Assembly (NCBI GenBank): GCA_900543275.1 | Contig: UQQL01000053.1 | Location: 1-14,420, forward strand | Direction of reading: 5' to 3' | Length of the DNA: 14,420 bases | Source of the DNA: an uncultured Collinsella sp. | Lineage (GTDB): Bacteria > Actinomycetota > Coriobacteriia > Coriobacteriales > Coriobacteriaceae | Part shown: piece by piece, positions 1 to 6,333 of the stretch | Position numbering within the stretch: the first letter of the stretch is position 1 | How the letters are laid out: each line of letters starts with the position of its first letter | The notes under the pieces: model-generated | What the model was told of the DNA's origin: nothing | Database searches by the model: none | What the model saw: only the letters and a program-made list of their open reading frames with translations | Position numbers and translations under genes: made by a program

Positions 1-243
1 GGCATACAGCCACCGCTTCAAAGGGGCAAGCCGCGCACAAGATTGAGCCAGCACAACGAATACCGCTGCCGCAAAGGGAATGGCCCATAGCGGCCCGACC
101 GCCGGCGCCCGCTCCCTCAGCAGCACATCGGCGGCCACGTTGAGCACCAAGGCGCAGCTCATGCACATGCCGGCACACAGGGCCATCGTCCACGGCATCA
201 GGGGCCGCGGAGGCATCACATGCTCGCGCTCGGTCGCACTCAT
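1..243 (-). CDS. comEC: ComEC/Rec2-type DNA uptake channel, N-terminal fragment
   Basis: The first 81 codons of a membrane protein run off the left edge of the window. The ATG overlaps the TGA of comEA (ATGA), so the two are probably translationally coupled. Visible residues include two hydrophobic stretches, roughly 17-41 and 52-70, with a basic segment after them (RLAPLKRW). ComEC N-termini typically begin with such helices. The competence domain and the metallo-beta-lactamase-like nuclease domain would lie outside the window. ComEC forms the inner-membrane channel that carries single-stranded DNA into the cytoplasm during transformation. The assignment rests mainly on position directly behind comEA, as in Bacillus and many other bacteria, plus the helix pattern. 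The sequence alone would not identify it. Confidence 0.72.
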   Translation of the reverse strand, partial: MSATEREHVMPPRPLMPWTMALCAGMCMSCALVLNVAADVLLRERAPAVGPLWAIPFAAAVFVVLAQSCARLAPLKRWLYA

Positions 244-953
244 GCGCAGATGCAATCTTTGATTTTGGCAAGCTTCTTCTCGCCGATTCCCGAAACCCGC
301 ATCAGGTCGTCAACCGAGGCAAAAGCACCGTTCTTTGTCCGCTCATCGATAATCGACTGTGCCATTGAGGGACCGATGCCTGAGAGCGTCTGCAGCTCTT
401 CCGCGCTTGCCGTATTGATGTTTACTAGGCCTGTGGCGCCACTCACGCCCGATGCTGTGGAAGCCCCACCATCAACACCGGTTTCCGCAATGGACGCCTG
501 CTGCTCCCCTACCGTTGGAACGTGTATTTTTTGTCCGTCAGTGACCTTGGATGCCCGATTGAGCCCCGTAACGTCCGCTTCGGGCGCCAGCCCGCCGGCG
601 GCATCAATCGCCTGGGCCACCCGCGCGCCGTCCTTGAGACGATATACACCGGGCGACACAACGGCGCCATCAACATCGACATAGACCTCTGCCGTGGCAG
701 AAGCCTTAGTCGAAGAGCCTTCAGGTGTCTTTCCGCTCGAAGCATCGCCGGATCCCGGCTCCACTAACGTGCCCGAACCGTCAGTGCGCCCAAACGACAC
801 ACCGCCGACACCGCCGCCAAGGTTCGCCATTGCCAGTCCACTCGCCGTCGCAATGACGATCAGTATCGCCATAACCACTGCCTTATGACCGAGCAGTTTG
901 CCCGCCCAGCGGTCCATCTTTTTGACTCGTTCGTGTTGCTCGCGCTGCGCCAT
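240..953 (-). CDS. comEA: ComEA family competence DNA-binding protein
   Basis: A 237-residue protein with the full ComEA architecture. It has a short basic cytoplasmic head, one membrane anchor (about 24-44, AVVMAILIVIATASGLAMA), a Gly/Ser/Thr-rich linker, an SLBB domain (about 89-147, starting VYVDVDGAVVSPGVY) and a C-terminal pair of helix-hairpin-helix motifs (about 176-237, with LVNINTASAEELQTLSGIGP and VSGIGEKKLAKI). It should sit outside the membrane, bind incoming double-stranded DNA without sequence preference and hand it to ComEC, whose start overlaps its stop. The start was taken at the ATG at 953 because GGGAGG lies 8 bases upstream. A longer frame to 1016 has no such site. The 954-1122 gap upstream holds a TTGACT box but no convincing -10, so its promoter is not assigned. 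Confidence 0.93.
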   Translation of the reverse strand: MAQREQHERVKKMDRWAGKLLGHKAVVMAILIVIATASGLAMANLGGGVGGVSFGRTDGSGTLVEPGSGDASSGKTPEGSSTKASATAEVYVDVDGAVVSPGVYRLKDGARVAQAIDAAGGLAPEADVTGLNRASKVTDGQKIHVPTVGEQQASIAETGVDGGASTASGVSGATGLVNINTASAEELQTLSGIGPSMAQSIIDERTKNGAFASVDDLMRVSGIGEKKLAKIKDCICA

Positions 954-1122
954 AGCAAACACCTCCCAACACCATCGTGTCAGGAAAAGAGCGCCGCGAC
1001 CTCCGCACTTCCACATCGGCTATCGCAGTCAAACCAAAAGCTGACCAAAACCTTGCGGGAAATTGTCCATTTATTCAGGCACACGTCGGCAAATGAACCG
1101 TTTGCACCAAATGCCCAGTTAG

Positions 1123-1153
1123 AAAAAGACCGACGATGCAAAAACACCGTCGG
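1123..1153 (-). terminator. Intrinsic terminator of the mihf-gmk-rpoZ-thiI operon
   Basis: Read on the minus strand, CCGACG pairs with CGTCGG (plus 1148-1153 with 1130-1135). Two inner base pairs follow a mismatch, and the 3' side runs into CTTTTTC (T run at plus 1123-1127). It lies 14 bases past the thiI stop codon, where a Rho-independent terminator is expected, and separates thiI from comEA. Confidence 0.78.
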
Positions 1154-1166
1154 CCTATGCACGAAA

Positions 1167-2411
1167 TTATTCGTGATCTTGGTAAATCTCACGTGGAGCG
1201 AGCTGTGAATGTTTACGTTTTAAGGTCTTGGGGGCCTTATACGTATTGCTCTCGAAGTCGATGTACTCGGTCTGCTTGAGCAGACGCTCGATCATCTCCT
1301 CATGATCGAACAACTCCCAGGCCTCATGCACGGCATCGAGTTTAGCGTGCGTCTCGGGACGGCGCGGCATAAACAGCGTGCAGCAGTCGGGAGCGGCCTC
1401 AGTCGAGATATCGAATGTACCGATCTCCTCGGCGCGTGCGATGATCTCCTGCTTGTCCGAACCGATGAGCGGACGGAACACAGGAATCTTCACGGCCTCG
1501 TTAACGGCCATGATGTTCTCAAGCGTTTGGGAGGCAACCTGTCCAAGCGATTCGCCCGTAACGATGGCCTTCGCACCCTCGATGTGTGCAATGCGCTCGG
1601 CAACCGAATACATAATGCGGCGATACATGATCACACGCAGGTTGCTGGGACAGGTAACCGAAATCTCACGCTGGCAGTCACCAAACGGAACCACGTACAG
1701 ACGACCGATCTGGACACCCGGCGCAAGCGCACGAATGATGTCCTGCACCAAATACTCGCTCGTATCAGGCGTCTGCGGACGACCGGAGAAATGTACCGGC
1801 ACGCACACCGCGCCGCGACGCGCGAGCATCCAGGTCGCCACCGGAGAATCGATACCCGACGACAGCAGCGTCACGACCTTGCCGGCAGAACCCACCGGCA
1901 GACCGCCCACGCCGCGCTCGGAGCGCGCGTACACATATACGCTACCCTGAACCACCAGAACGTGCACCATCGCGTCGGGGTCGTGCATCTGGACCTTTTT
2001 ATCGGGAAACGCCTCACACAGCACCTCGCCAACCTGTCGATTGATATCGATCGAGGTGAGCTCATAGTCGGTATTGGAGCGCTTGGCGTGCACCTTAAAC
2101 GAATCGAAGGAACCAAACTCGCGCAGCGCCTTCACGGCGGCGGCGCAGCACTCCTGCGGGTCGCGGTTGGTGTGATACGCCAGGGACACACGGGCAACGC
2201 CGGGGACGGTGCGGATGACACGCGCCGCCTCGTCGGCCTGATGCTCGTTAAAGGTCACGAGGATATAACCGGAAATTCGAGACACGGCGTTCACGGAAAA
2301 GGCGGCCAAGGCCGCCTTAATGTTATCCATGAGGATATGCTCAAAATGTGCGCGGTTCTTGCCCTTCAGTCCAACCTCGTGATAGTGGACCAGGCAGACG
2401 CGAGCTGCCAT
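1167..2411 (-). CDS. thiI: tRNA 4-thiouridine synthase / thiazole sulfurtransferase ThiI, short form
   Basis: A 414-residue protein. ThiI adenylates U8 of tRNA and transfers sulfur to make 4-thiouridine. In many bacteria it also feeds sulfur to thiazole synthesis. An N-terminal ferredoxin-like plus THUMP RNA-binding region occupies about 1-165 (HYHEVGLKGKNR near the start is typical). The PP-loop ATP pyrophosphatase motif SSGIDSP is at 184-190 inside VVTLLSSGIDSPVATWMLARRG, split here as VVTLLSSG and IDSPVATW. TGESLGQVASQT, another ThiI hallmark, follows further on. There is no C-terminal rhodanese domain, so this is the roughly 400-residue form common in Gram-positives, which probably takes sulfur directly from a cysteine desulfurase. 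The ATG follows the rpoZ TAA with no gap (TAAATG), implying coupled translation as the last gene of the operon. Confidence 0.95.
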   Translation of the reverse strand: MAARVCLVHYHEVGLKGKNRAHFEHILMDNIKAALAAFSVNAVSRISGYILVTFNEHQADEAARVIRTVPGVARVSLAYHTNRDPQECCAAAVKALREFGSFDSFKVHAKRSNTDYELTSIDINRQVGEVLCEAFPDKKVQMHDPDAMVHVLVVQGSVYVYARSERGVGGLPVGSAGKVVTLLSSGIDSPVATWMLARRGAVCVPVHFSGRPQTPDTSEYLVQDIIRALAPGVQIGRLYVVPFGDCQREISVTCPSNLRVIMYRRIMYSVAERIAHIEGAKAIVTGESLGQVASQTLENIMAVNEAVKIPVFRPLIGSDKQEIIARAEEIGTFDISTEAAPDCCTLFMPRRPETHAKLDAVHEAWELFDHEEMIERLLKQTEYIDFESNTYKAPKTLKRKHSQLAPREIYQDHE

Positions 2412-2693
2412 TTAGGCTTCAGCAACCTTGTGACCGAGCGCCTTCTCGTAACGGGCCTCGTCGTAAGAGATGTCGCCGTCGACAATCTCGTCCATAGCCA
2501 TCGAGATGGTATCGGCACCGGAAAGCCCGATGGTGATGTCATCGACATCCTGGACGGCAAGCACGCGGTTGTGCTGGCCACGCAGCATGCTATTGATGTC
2601 GCAGGCGCGCTTGGAGGCAAGCGAAGCGAGCAGGAAGCGGTTGTGATCGGTCTTCTCCAGAAGATCGTCAATGCAAGGCTTTACAACGGACAC
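2412..2693 (-). CDS. rpoZ: RNA polymerase omega subunit
   Basis: A 93-residue protein. Omega binds the beta-prime C-terminus and assists assembly of RNA polymerase. The stretch CIDDLLEKTDHNRFLLASLA followed by SKRACDIN matches the conserved omega core, where a basic KRA segment follows the first helix. The start is GTG, 5 bases past the gmk stop, with a GGA/GAGG-rich stretch inside the end of gmk as the likely ribosome site. Position between gmk and thiI in a gapless minus-strand operon supports the call, since gmk-rpoZ adjacency is widely conserved. Length is normal for Gram-positive omega (about 70-110). Confidence 0.9.
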   Translation of the reverse strand: MSVVKPCIDDLLEKTDHNRFLLASLASKRACDINSMLRGQHNRVLAVQDVDDITIGLSGADTISMAMDEIVDGDISYDEARYEKALGHKVAEA

Positions 2694-2698
2694 GGACC

Positions 2699-3268
2699 TC
2701 AGATCCTTTCATGCATATCGAGAACGCGAACGAGCTCATCGGTCGCGCGGTCGAGATCGTCATTCACCACGACGTCGTCGTAGCGGTCGGCAAGGGCAAG
2801 CTCATCGGCGGCGTTTGCCATACGCAGCTCAATCGTCTCGGGCGTCTCGGTACCGCGACCGACTAGACGCTCGCGGAGCACCTCAAGCGAAGGCGGCTTG
2901 ATAAAGATCAGCACGGCCTCGGGGAAACGCTCCTTCACCTGCAGGGCGCCCTGGACATCGATCTCCAAAATCAGAGACGCGCCCGAGGCGAGCTTGGATG
3001 TGACCTCGCTCACCAACGTGCCGTAGCAGTTACCGTGGACCTCAGCCCACTCAACAAACTCACCGTTTGCCACGCGGCGGTCGAACTCCTCGCGCGTCAG
3101 AAAAAAGTAGTTGACGCCGTCGACCTCACCTTTGCGTGGTGCTCGCGTGGTAGCCGAAACCGTCAGACCCAGGTTCGAGCGGCGCTCGCGCACACGAGTG
3201 ACGAGCGTACCCTTGCCTGCGCCTGACGGTCCAGAAATCACAAAGAGCTTGGAATCCTGAGCGCTCAC
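2699..3268 (-). CDS. gmk: Guanylate kinase
   Basis: A 189-residue cytosolic enzyme converting GMP plus ATP to GDP plus ADP, on the route to GTP and dGTP. The P-loop GPSGAGKG is at 13-20. The GMP-binding lid segment TTRAPRKGEVDGVNYFF starts near 40, followed by EFVEWAEVHGNCYGT around 70-84. Length is typical (about 185-210). The GTG start follows the mihf stop directly (TAAGTG) with only a weak upstream Shine-Dalgarno sequence, so translation is probably coupled. mIHF-Gmk-RpoZ is a conserved actinobacterial gene order. Confidence 0.96.
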   Translation of the reverse strand: MSAQDSKLFVISGPSGAGKGTLVTRVRERRSNLGLTVSATTRAPRKGEVDGVNYFFLTREEFDRRVANGEFVEWAEVHGNCYGTLVSEVTSKLASGASLILEIDVQGALQVKERFPEAVLIFIKPPSLEVLRERLVGRGTETPETIELRMANAADELALADRYDDVVVNDDLDRATDELVRVLDMHERI

Positions 3269-3577
3269 TTATTTGGTCAGCTGCTCGAGGAGCTGCTCGC
3301 GCTGACGGACGCCGAGGCCCTGGACGCGACGAGTAGCGGAGATACCGAGCTCCTCCATGATCTTGGCGGCCTTGGCCTTGCCATAACCGGGGAGAGACTC
3401 GATGAGGGTGGAAACCTTCATGCGGGAAGCGATGGGGTCATCGGAGTTGAGCACGGACTCGAGGGACTTCTCGCCCTTCTTGATCTGCTCGCGAAGCTCA
3501 GCGCGGGCGTGACGTGCGGCAGCAGCCTTCTCAAGAGCCTGCTTGCGCTGCTCGTCGGTAAGCTGAGGGAGTGCCAT
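3269..3577 (-). CDS. mihF: Integration host factor of the actinobacterial type (mIHF)
   Basis: A 102-residue basic protein of the mIHF/sIHF family, which bends and compacts DNA in Actinobacteria and is unrelated in fold to the HU/IHF proteins of Proteobacteria. The diagnostic block lies at about 61-91: LPGYGKAKAAKIMEELGI followed by RRVQGLG. It forms the helix-two-turns-helix DNA-binding part. A charged helix rich in Lys, Arg and Glu precedes it. The ATG at 3577 is preferred because GGAGG lies 5 bases upstream. An in-frame TTG 12 bases earlier would place that ribosome site inside the gene. It is the first gene of the operon with gmk, rpoZ and thiI. Confidence 0.93.
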   Translation of the reverse strand: MALPQLTDEQRKQALEKAAAARHARAELREQIKKGEKSLESVLNSDDPIASRMKVSTLIESLPGYGKAKAAKIMEELGISATRRVQGLGVRQREQLLEQLTK

Positions 3578-3618
3578 TCGTACCTCCAAATAGTTGGGTT
3601 ATATCTGATTCAATAATT

Positions 3619-3650
3619 GGCATTTTAGCACGTAGAACGTACAAAATGCC
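3619..3650 (-). promoter_or_regulatory. Hairpin near the 5' end of the mihf leader
   Basis: A perfect 8-bp inverted repeat, GGCATTTT and AAAATGCC, encloses a second 5-bp helix (GTACG with CGTGC, one G-U pair) separated by a single bulged base and closed by a 5-base loop. It lies between the proposed mihf promoter and the ribosome site, within about 10 bases of the expected transcript start. That position suggests a transcript-stabilising or regulatory leader element. It is not a terminator, because no T run follows on the minus strand. Confidence 0.5.
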
Positions 3651-3665
3651 TAATCGCGGCTCCAT

Positions 3666-3694
3666 AGGTTAGACGATACCCGCAAAAAGTGCAA
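3666..3694 (-). promoter_or_regulatory. Candidate promoter of the mihf operon
   Basis: On the minus strand, TTGCAC (plus 3689-3694) and TAACCT (plus 3666-3671) are spaced 17 bases apart, a good sigma-70 layout. The start would fall near 3659, giving a leader of about 80 bases. This is based on consensus matching only. Confidence 0.42.
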
Positions 3695-3713
3695 TATACT
3701 GCGCCCAAAGTTA

Positions 3714-3776
3714 AGCCCCTGACCTGCGATTCCACACAAAGGATGGGAAAGTTGACGCAGGCACAGGGGCTATTTT
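3714..3776. terminator. Long two-part hairpin after pyrF, probable (bidirectional) terminator
   Basis: AGCCCCTG (3714-3721) pairs with CAGGGGCT (3764-3771), and CCTGCG (3723-3728) pairs with CGCAGG (3756-3761), leaving a small internal loop and a 27-base apical loop. It begins 46 bases past the pyrF stop, so it is the natural terminator for the pyr operon on the minus strand. However, the only clear T run (TATTTT, 3771-3776) follows the stem on the plus strand, while the minus side has just TTAACTTT. It may act in both directions or belong to a short plus-strand RNA. No known RNA family was recognised. Confidence 0.5.
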
Positions 3777-3816
3777 GTGCTAATGAGACCCAAAAGTGGT
3801 GACTTAGGGGAATCTT

Positions 3817-4533
3817 TTACGCGACGTTTTCGACCAGCTCGGCGACGATGGCGTCAAAGGCGGCAACCGGATCGTCGGCACCGGTGATGGGACGGCCCAC
3901 CACAATGTGGCTTGCGCCACGCTCGATAGCCTGGGAAGGCGTCGCCACGCGGGACTGGTCACCAAGGGCGGCACCCACCGGACGCACACCCGGAGTCACG
4001 ATCAGGGCATCAGGACCCAGCAGCTCGCGCATGTCGTGAGCCTCCATCGGTGAGCACACGATGCCATCGATGCCGTTGGCCTGAGCAAGCTTTGCCAAGC
4101 GGGCGGCCTCCTCGGCCACGGGAGACTCGACGCCGATCTCGCTCAAGGCATCCTGATTCATGCTCGTGAGCACGGTGATGGCGACGAGCTTGGCGCGGTC
4201 CTCACGCGCCTCCTCGGCACCCTCGCGGCAGGCAGCGAGCATAGCACCCGAGCCCAGGCCGTGGACCGAAAGCAGGTCGGCACCGGCAAGCGAGGCCGAG
4301 CGGGCAGCGCCGCGCACCTGATGCGGAATGTCATGGAACTTAAGGTCGAGGAAGACCTTAAAGCCACGGTCCTTAAAGGTCTTGACGATCTGGGGACCCT
4401 CAGCGTAATAGAGCGTCATGCCGACCTTGAGCCAGGCGGCATGGCCCGAAAGCTCGTGGGCGAGCTCGAGCGCGCGCTCACGGTCGCAGTCGAGGGCGAC
4501 GATAACACGGTCGCGGGCATCATTCTCTAGCAT
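3817..4533 (-). CDS. pyrF: Orotidine-5'-phosphate decarboxylase, group 1
   Basis: A 238-residue enzyme catalysing OMP to UMP plus CO2, the last step of de novo UMP synthesis. The catalytic tetrad motif is seen as FLDLKFHDIP at 61-70 (Asp63, Lys65, Asp68). An N-terminal VALD segment (12-15) and the phosphate-binding end TPGVRP and VVGRPIT are present. Length matches the bacterial single-domain form (about 230-245). Its ATG overlaps the end of pyrD by 7 bases, so it is the last, coupled gene of the pyr operon. pyrF next to mihf-gmk-rpoZ is also the usual actinobacterial neighbourhood. Confidence 0.97.
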   Translation of the reverse strand: MLENDARDRVIVALDCDRERALELAHELSGHAAWLKVGMTLYYAEGPQIVKTFKDRGFKVFLDLKFHDIPHQVRGAARSASLAGADLLSVHGLGSGAMLAACREGAEEAREDRAKLVAITVLTSMNQDALSEIGVESPVAEEAARLAKLAQANGIDGIVCSPMEAHDMRELLGPDALIVTPGVRPVGAALGDQSRVATPSQAIERGASHIVVGRPITGADDPVAAFDAIVAELVENVA

Positions 4534-5435
4534 TCGAAAGCACCCACCAGCTCGTTGATGTCCTTTACGCCCTGGGACTCGGCCCAGGCCTCGAGCTCAT
4601 GCGCGATCTTAAGCGAAGCGCACGGATCGACGAAGTTGGCCATGCCGACCGACACGCAGGTGGCGCCGGCCAGGATAAACTCAGCCGCATCCTCGCCAGT
4701 CATGACACCGCCGACACCGTTGATGGGGATATCGACGGCCTGGGCAACCTCCCAGACCATGCGCACGGCGATGTGGTGGCACAGCGGGCCCGAAAGGCCG
4801 CCCTTGGGCTTGGCCACGCGGGACTTGCGGGTATGGACGTCGATGGCCATGCCCTGGATGGAGTTGATGACCGAAAGGCCGTCGGCGCCGGCAGCCTCGA
4901 GGGCCTTGGCGATCTCGGCGACGTTGACCGGCGCCATCTTCACGAACAGCGGCTTATCGGTCACCTTGCGGCAAGCAGCCATAACGGAAGAGGCGCCCTC
5001 GGGCGTGGAGCCCATGGCGGCACCGCCGGCGGCGATATTAGGGCAGCTCACGTTGATCTCGTAGCCGGCAGCCCAGGGGCACAGCTCGACATACATCTCG
5101 AGCGCGCGGACAAACTCGTCAACGGAGTGACCGGCAACCTGACAGATGACCTGGCAGCCGTCCTTGGACAGCTGTTCGAGCCACGGACCGGACTCGCGGG
5201 CAAAGGCGGCCACGCCGGGGTTCTGAAGACCCACGGAGTTGATCATACCGCCGGGAATCTCGGCCATGCGGGGCGCGGGATTGCCGGGCCAGGGCTCGGC
5301 AGCGCAACCCTTGGTGGTGATGGCGCCCAGCTGGGAAACATCAAAGAAGTTCTGGAACTGCCAACCGTAGCCAAAGGTACCGGCTGCGGTGTTAATGGGG
5401 TTCTGCATCTTGACGCCGCCGAAATCGACGGCCAT
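4527..5435 (-). CDS. pyrD: Dihydroorotate dehydrogenase B (NAD+), catalytic subunit
   Basis: About 302 residues. An FMN TIM barrel that oxidises dihydroorotate to orotate. Class 1B is indicated by the active-site cysteine in INVSCPN (Cys131 counted from the chosen Met), by the N-terminal NPINTAAGTFGYG, by Lys42 in TTKG, by Lys166 in FVKMAP and by the FMN-phosphate loop NGVGGV near 240. It pairs with PyrK, encoded directly upstream, to pass electrons to NAD+. The start is uncertain within 15 bases. The ATG at 5435 is used here, but GTG at 5441 aligns well with family N-termini, and GTG at 5450 overlaps the pyrK stop (TAGTG). A much longer frame reaching 5741 is read-through inside pyrK and not real. 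Confidence 0.95.
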   Translation of the reverse strand: MAVDFGGVKMQNPINTAAGTFGYGWQFQNFFDVSQLGAITTKGCAAEPWPGNPAPRMAEIPGGMINSVGLQNPGVAAFARESGPWLEQLSKDGCQVICQVAGHSVDEFVRALEMYVELCPWAAGYEINVSCPNIAAGGAAMGSTPEGASSVMAACRKVTDKPLFVKMAPVNVAEIAKALEAAGADGLSVINSIQGMAIDVHTRKSRVAKPKGGLSGPLCHHIAVRMVWEVAQAVDIPINGVGGVMTGEDAAEFILAGATCVSVGMANFVDPCASLKIAHELEAWAESQGVKDINELVGAFEC

Positions 5436-5449
5436 GTTCACGGTACCCA

Positions 5450-6241
5450 CTAGAAGACCACCACCTTGGAAGCATCGAACACGGGGCCGCACATACAAGC
5501 ACCCTTCATACCGTCGACCGTCTCGACATTGCAGGTGTTGCAGGCGCCAAAGCCACAGCTCATCATGCGCTCGAGCGACACCTCGCAGTACACACCGGCC
5601 TCGGCGGCAGCGGCGGCGACCTTCTTCATCATGACGGCGGGGCCGCAGCTGGCGACGTAGTCGTAGCCGCCCTCTCCAAGCAGCTCGGCTGCCGGATCGG
5701 TGCAAAAACCGTGCGTGCCGAGCGAACCGTCGTCGGTGCACACGCTAACCGTGGCGCCCAGCGCACGGAACTCATCGACACCCACGGCCTTGGAAGCGGT
5801 GCCAAAGCCCAGGCACACGTCCACATCAACACCCTGCTCGGCAAGCATGCCGGCAAGACACAGCACAGGCGGAACGCCGATGCCACCGGCGACGAGCAGT
5901 GCCTTCCTGGTGCCCTCGGGTACCATCCAGCCACGGCCACCGGGGCCCAACAGGTTAGAGGTGGAGCCAGGGCCCATCTGGGACAAACGGCGGGTATCGT
6001 CGCCCACGACGGCGTACCACAGCTCGACGGTGCCGGCCTCGGCGTCGGCGCGGTAGAAACTCAAGGGCACACGAAGCAGAGAAGACGCATCGCCGGGGAC
6101 GGCGATGTTCACAAACTGACCGGGCTTGAGCGCACTTGCAAGCTTGGGGGCCGAGATTACGAGCGAGAAGATGCCGTCGGCGATCTCCCGGTTCGAGACG
6201 ACCTCGAAGTCGTGCATGCGTGCAGTGGAAGGTGTGGGCAT
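5450..6241 (-). CDS. pyrK: Dihydroorotate dehydrogenase B (NAD+), electron transfer subunit
   Basis: A 263-residue ferredoxin-reductase-like protein carrying FAD and a [2Fe-2S] cluster. It takes electrons from PyrD and reduces NAD+. The FAD motif RVPLS is at 57-61, and the nucleotide-binding loop LLVAGGIGVPP is at about 116-125. An NAD-side CGP motif is at 199-201. The cluster ligands are in the expected spacing: Cys229, Cys234, Cys237 and Cys249 in MMSCGFGACNTCNVETVDG and what follows. The ATG has GGAG 5 bases upstream. Length is normal (about 250-265). It sits between pyrC and pyrD, and its TAG touches pyrD. Confidence 0.95.
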   Translation of the reverse strand: MPTPSTARMHDFEVVSNREIADGIFSLVISAPKLASALKPGQFVNIAVPGDASSLLRVPLSFYRADAEAGTVELWYAVVGDDTRRLSQMGPGSTSNLLGPGGRGWMVPEGTRKALLVAGGIGVPPVLCLAGMLAEQGVDVDVCLGFGTASKAVGVDEFRALGATVSVCTDDGSLGTHGFCTDPAAELLGEGGYDYVASCGPAVMMKKVAAAAAEAGVYCEVSLERMMSCGFGACNTCNVETVDGMKGACMCGPVFDASKVVVF

Positions 6242-6288
6242 AGACGCTCCAATCCCCCATGCGGTTGCATGGTCTAAACGAACAGAAA

Positions 6289-6313
6289 GCGCGGCACCGC
6301 AAGGGCGCCGCGC
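6289..6313 (-). other. GC-rich hairpin in the pyrC-pyrK gap
   Basis: GCGCGGC (6289-6295) and GCCGCGC (6307-6313) form a perfect 7-bp stem with an 11-base loop in the only sizeable gap (92 bases) inside the pyr operon. On the minus strand it is followed by TTTCTGTTCG, a poor T run. It is therefore more likely a processing, RNA-stability or partial-termination element than a full terminator. Confidence 0.4.
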
Positions 6314-6333
6314 ACAAAAGCGATAAGGCTATG

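Noticed and set aside
1302..2783. Long plus-strand frame (493 codons) opposite thiI and rpoZ, with similar ones opposite pyrC, pyrB and pyrD
   Set aside because: Low-complexity His/Arg/Gly/Val mirror translations of confirmed genes, with no recognisable domains.
5436..5741. N-terminal extension of pyrD by about 100 residues
   Set aside because: It overlaps the iron-sulfur end of pyrK in another frame and is Arg-rich shadow sequence. The real N-terminus is near NPINTAAGTFGYG.
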